Origin: Axinella damicornis
Taxonomy: Eukaryota; Porifera; Demospongiae; Axinellida; Axinellidae
Length of the DNA stretch: 64,000 bases
Assembly: GCA_963931865.1 (NCBI GenBank)
Contig: OZ007512.1
Coordinates: 124,001-188,000, forward strand
Direction: 5' to 3'
Under the pieces are notes generated by a model that saw only the letters and a program-made list of their open reading frames with translations, searched no databases and was not told where the DNA came from. Position numbers and translations under genes: made by a program. Shown piece after piece: positions 62,525 through 64,000 of this stretch (its first letter is position 1; each line of letters starts with the position of its first letter).

Positions 62525-64000
62525 TTACCCGACGACATTGATTGAGCCTTTGACACCGGGTGTGCGAATGTAGTTTTTAAACTCATGGTGGATAGTAGGG
62601 CCTTTGTTAACGTTAGGAGTAACTCGAAGATTTCCATCGATAATGGCCAAATATCCACCACTGTTAGGCTTCAAATACTTGTCCGACCATTGCCACTTCT
62701 GACGCGCTGAGCTGGTACTGCATGTCTCAATGGTCACAGTACAATCGCTCTTGGCATTCATGCACAGGTTTGCTCCAATGCGGGGTTTGTATCGCTGATA
62801 TTGATCCAGGCCCCAGAGCTGGTTGTTGCGATAGTGGCAACCATAGGGGATCACGTGTTGTCCAGGTGAGGCGACATTAGAATCTACGTCCAAGCACAAA
62901 TGTTCCAACCCTGGGTAATTGATGACTTCGATTGATACAGTAACCTCAGGTTGAAAGATAGGTCCATCCCAATTGACGTCAAAACTCTTTCTGAAGAGAT
63001 GTGTAAAACCCTTCATGGAATAAGGGCTGTATTTTTGGTACCAAAACGCGTACTGTACCCGGCCACCCAGAGAATCTACTGTTATGCCAGGTTTAATGTT
63101 GAACGTTGTGGTGCCCCTTTTATCGGCATCTGCTCGGTAAGTAGCAGTGAAACCAGGTTTGTAATTCTTGTAGGCAGCAGCACTGAATTCGCTATCATCC
63201 CAAAACCATGAGTTACACCAAAGAGCACATGTGTCGTGGGTTCTCCAGTCACTTGCATAAGAACCCCACTTGCGATCCCATATCCACCTAGCCTGGTTGC
63301 CTTTACTGTGATTTTCAACAGTGTATTCGTGCACTTTGTAAGTAACTGACCTGGAACTCGAATATTGGAAAGACGCACTTAGTGATCCACCAACAGTAGG
63401 GCCTTCAGAACCAGTTCCAGCTTGAGCTCCAGCTTCGACACCAATCGTTATTCCAGTGGTGTCTTGCACTGTTTTATCTTTACCAAGATTATTTGGCTTA
63501 GCATTGTAAAGACGCACATCATTGTCAGAGGGGTAAACTTCCATCCTGTAGTCTGCGGCAATTGGATAGAACAAGCAGTTACGATTTGTCCAGCTTTGAA
63601 ACCATGTGTGTTTATGAGTTGGCTTGTCCACTAAGTGAAACCCACTTCCACCACTTGCTTTGGGGTCAAGCGTGATGCGTACATATTTTGCATTCTCAGC
63701 ACCACCATTGGACGGCACTGATCTGATGAGGTCAATGTTGAAGAAAAGGCTTACTGTACCCCCTCCGTTGCATGCATCTTCTATCATTTCATTTGTCCAG
63801 TAACCATCGAGGCCACTACCTGCATATTTCGCAGGAACCTTACACTTTATGGAACGACTAAGTTCCACAGCAATACTAGCTTCGGGTTTGTAACCTTCAG
63901 CCTCAATCTCGGCGTTCTGTCGACTTAACATCTCCCTCGCCAGATCTGCCAGTTTACGGAGCGCTTCTTCCTTGGATTCTTCAGCAGCAGCAGACTCTGT
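62525..64000 (-). CDS. Leukocidin/Vibrio-cytolysin-like beta-pore-forming protein with C-terminal beta-trefoil (5' part outside window)
   Basis: The frame is open to the window edge; the first internal Met is at 63931 and residues below count from it. Residues about 45-320 look like a leukocidin/hemolysin-type cytolysin domain: WTNEMIEDACNGGGTVSLFF, a Gly/Ser-rich amphipathic stretch at 155-205 (GITIGVEAGAQAGTG, SASFQYSSSRSVTYKVHEY) matching the prestem that forms the barrel, then TRP-rich rim-like segments. Residues about 340-440 resemble a ricin-type beta-trefoil, with NQLWGLDQYQ and RQKWQW as QxW-like repeats. Cytolysin followed by trefoil is the order in Vibrio cholerae cytolysin. N-terminal residues are helical and may be a propeptide. 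No intron in the visible part. Could be a defence or prey-directed secreted toxin, or acquired from bacteria (inference). Confidence 0.8.
   Translation of the reverse strand, partial: TESAAAEESKEEALRKLADLAREMLSRQNAEIEAEGYKPEASIAVELSRSIKCKVPAKYAGSGLDGYWTNEMIEDACNGGGTVSLFFNIDLIRSVPSNGGAENAKYVRITLDPKASGGSGFHLVDKPTHKHTWFQSWTNRNCLFYPIAADYRMEVYPSDNDVRLYNAKPNNLGKDKTVQDTTGITIGVEAGAQAGTGSEGPTVGGSLSASFQYSSSRSVTYKVHEYTVENHSKGNQARWIWDRKWGSYASDWRTHDTCALWCNSWFWDDSEFSAAAYKNYKPGFTATYRADADKRGTTTFNIKPGITVDSLGGRVQYAFWYQKYSPYSMKGFTHLFRKSFDVNWDGPIFQPEVTVSIEVINYPGLEHLCLDVDSNVASPGQHVIPYGCHYRNNQLWGLDQYQRYKPRIGANLCMNAKSDCTVTIETCSTSSARQKWQWSDKYLKPNSGGYLAIIDGNLRVTPNVNKGPTIHHEFKNYIRTPGVKGSINVVG

Overview
The window looks like a metazoan nuclear contig, most likely a demosponge (inference). 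Reasons: animal genes with short spliced introns (eS26, RNASEH2C, a tensin-like protein), a Frizzled-CRD protein, chlamydial-Pmp-like repeat proteins with many membrane segments, dense TAGCTAGC-rich intergenic DNA, and abundant foldback/TIR elements, tRNA-derived SINEs and LINE fragments. A 200-N scaffold gap lies at 35571-35770.

Layout. (1) 1-26.3 kb is a rearranged gene-family block. Two intact paralogues (4725-8735 and 12393-15950) encode large secreted-then-polytopic proteins: signal peptide, beta-helix-like segment, Pmp-like repeats (8 core units versus 4), Cys-rich stalk, about 8 membrane segments and a cytoplasmic tail. They lie in a tandem segmental duplication whose second unit carries a Tc1-like insertion with a clean empty site in the first unit. 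A third, broken copy (18893-20255) is interrupted by a 289-bp element with 8-bp target duplication and cut by a 2138-bp foldback element, which is also present at 933-3070 in opposite orientation and exactly the same length. Other inverted duplications link 0.6, 3.2 and 9.9 kb with 10.9, 22.4 and 25.7 kb. (2) 26.3-29 kb is minisatellite and transposon debris with a decayed RecQ-like helicase fragment. (3) 29196-30299 is an intronless gene with two 10-cysteine Frizzled CRDs and a GPI-like tail.

(4) 31.3-45.5 kb, minus strand: a tensin-like gene assembled here exon by exon. Splice phases agree across an N-terminal C2H2 finger, a C1 domain, a linker and a PTEN/tensin phosphatase domain (signature [10 protein letters not shown]). 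After the gap comes a C-terminal PTB domain. Two single-base frame breaks occur. (5) 45.8-48.5 kb, minus: eS26 (RPS26), with a 629-bp Pack-MULE-like element (9-bp target duplication, helicase exon inside) in an intron. (6) 49.1-51.4 kb, plus: RNASEH2C, five exons, 165 aa, divergent from RPS26 across 588 bp. (7) 53.9-55.4 kb, minus: intronless 490-aa protein (helical N-terminus, hemopexin-like C-terminus) with a TATA box. (8) 56-60.2 kb: palindromic repeats, a sulfatase fragment and a nearly full-length LINE RT ORF. (9) 62.5-64 kb, minus: a leukocidin/Vibrio-cytolysin-like beta-pore-forming protein with a ricin-type beta-trefoil, running off the window.

The strongest candidates for something new are the C2H2-C1-tensin fusion, the pore-forming-toxin-like gene and its neighbour, the Pmp-repeat/multi-TM family with repeat-number variation and mosaic divergence, and the 9-bp-TSD foldback family ranging from 39 bp to 629 bp.
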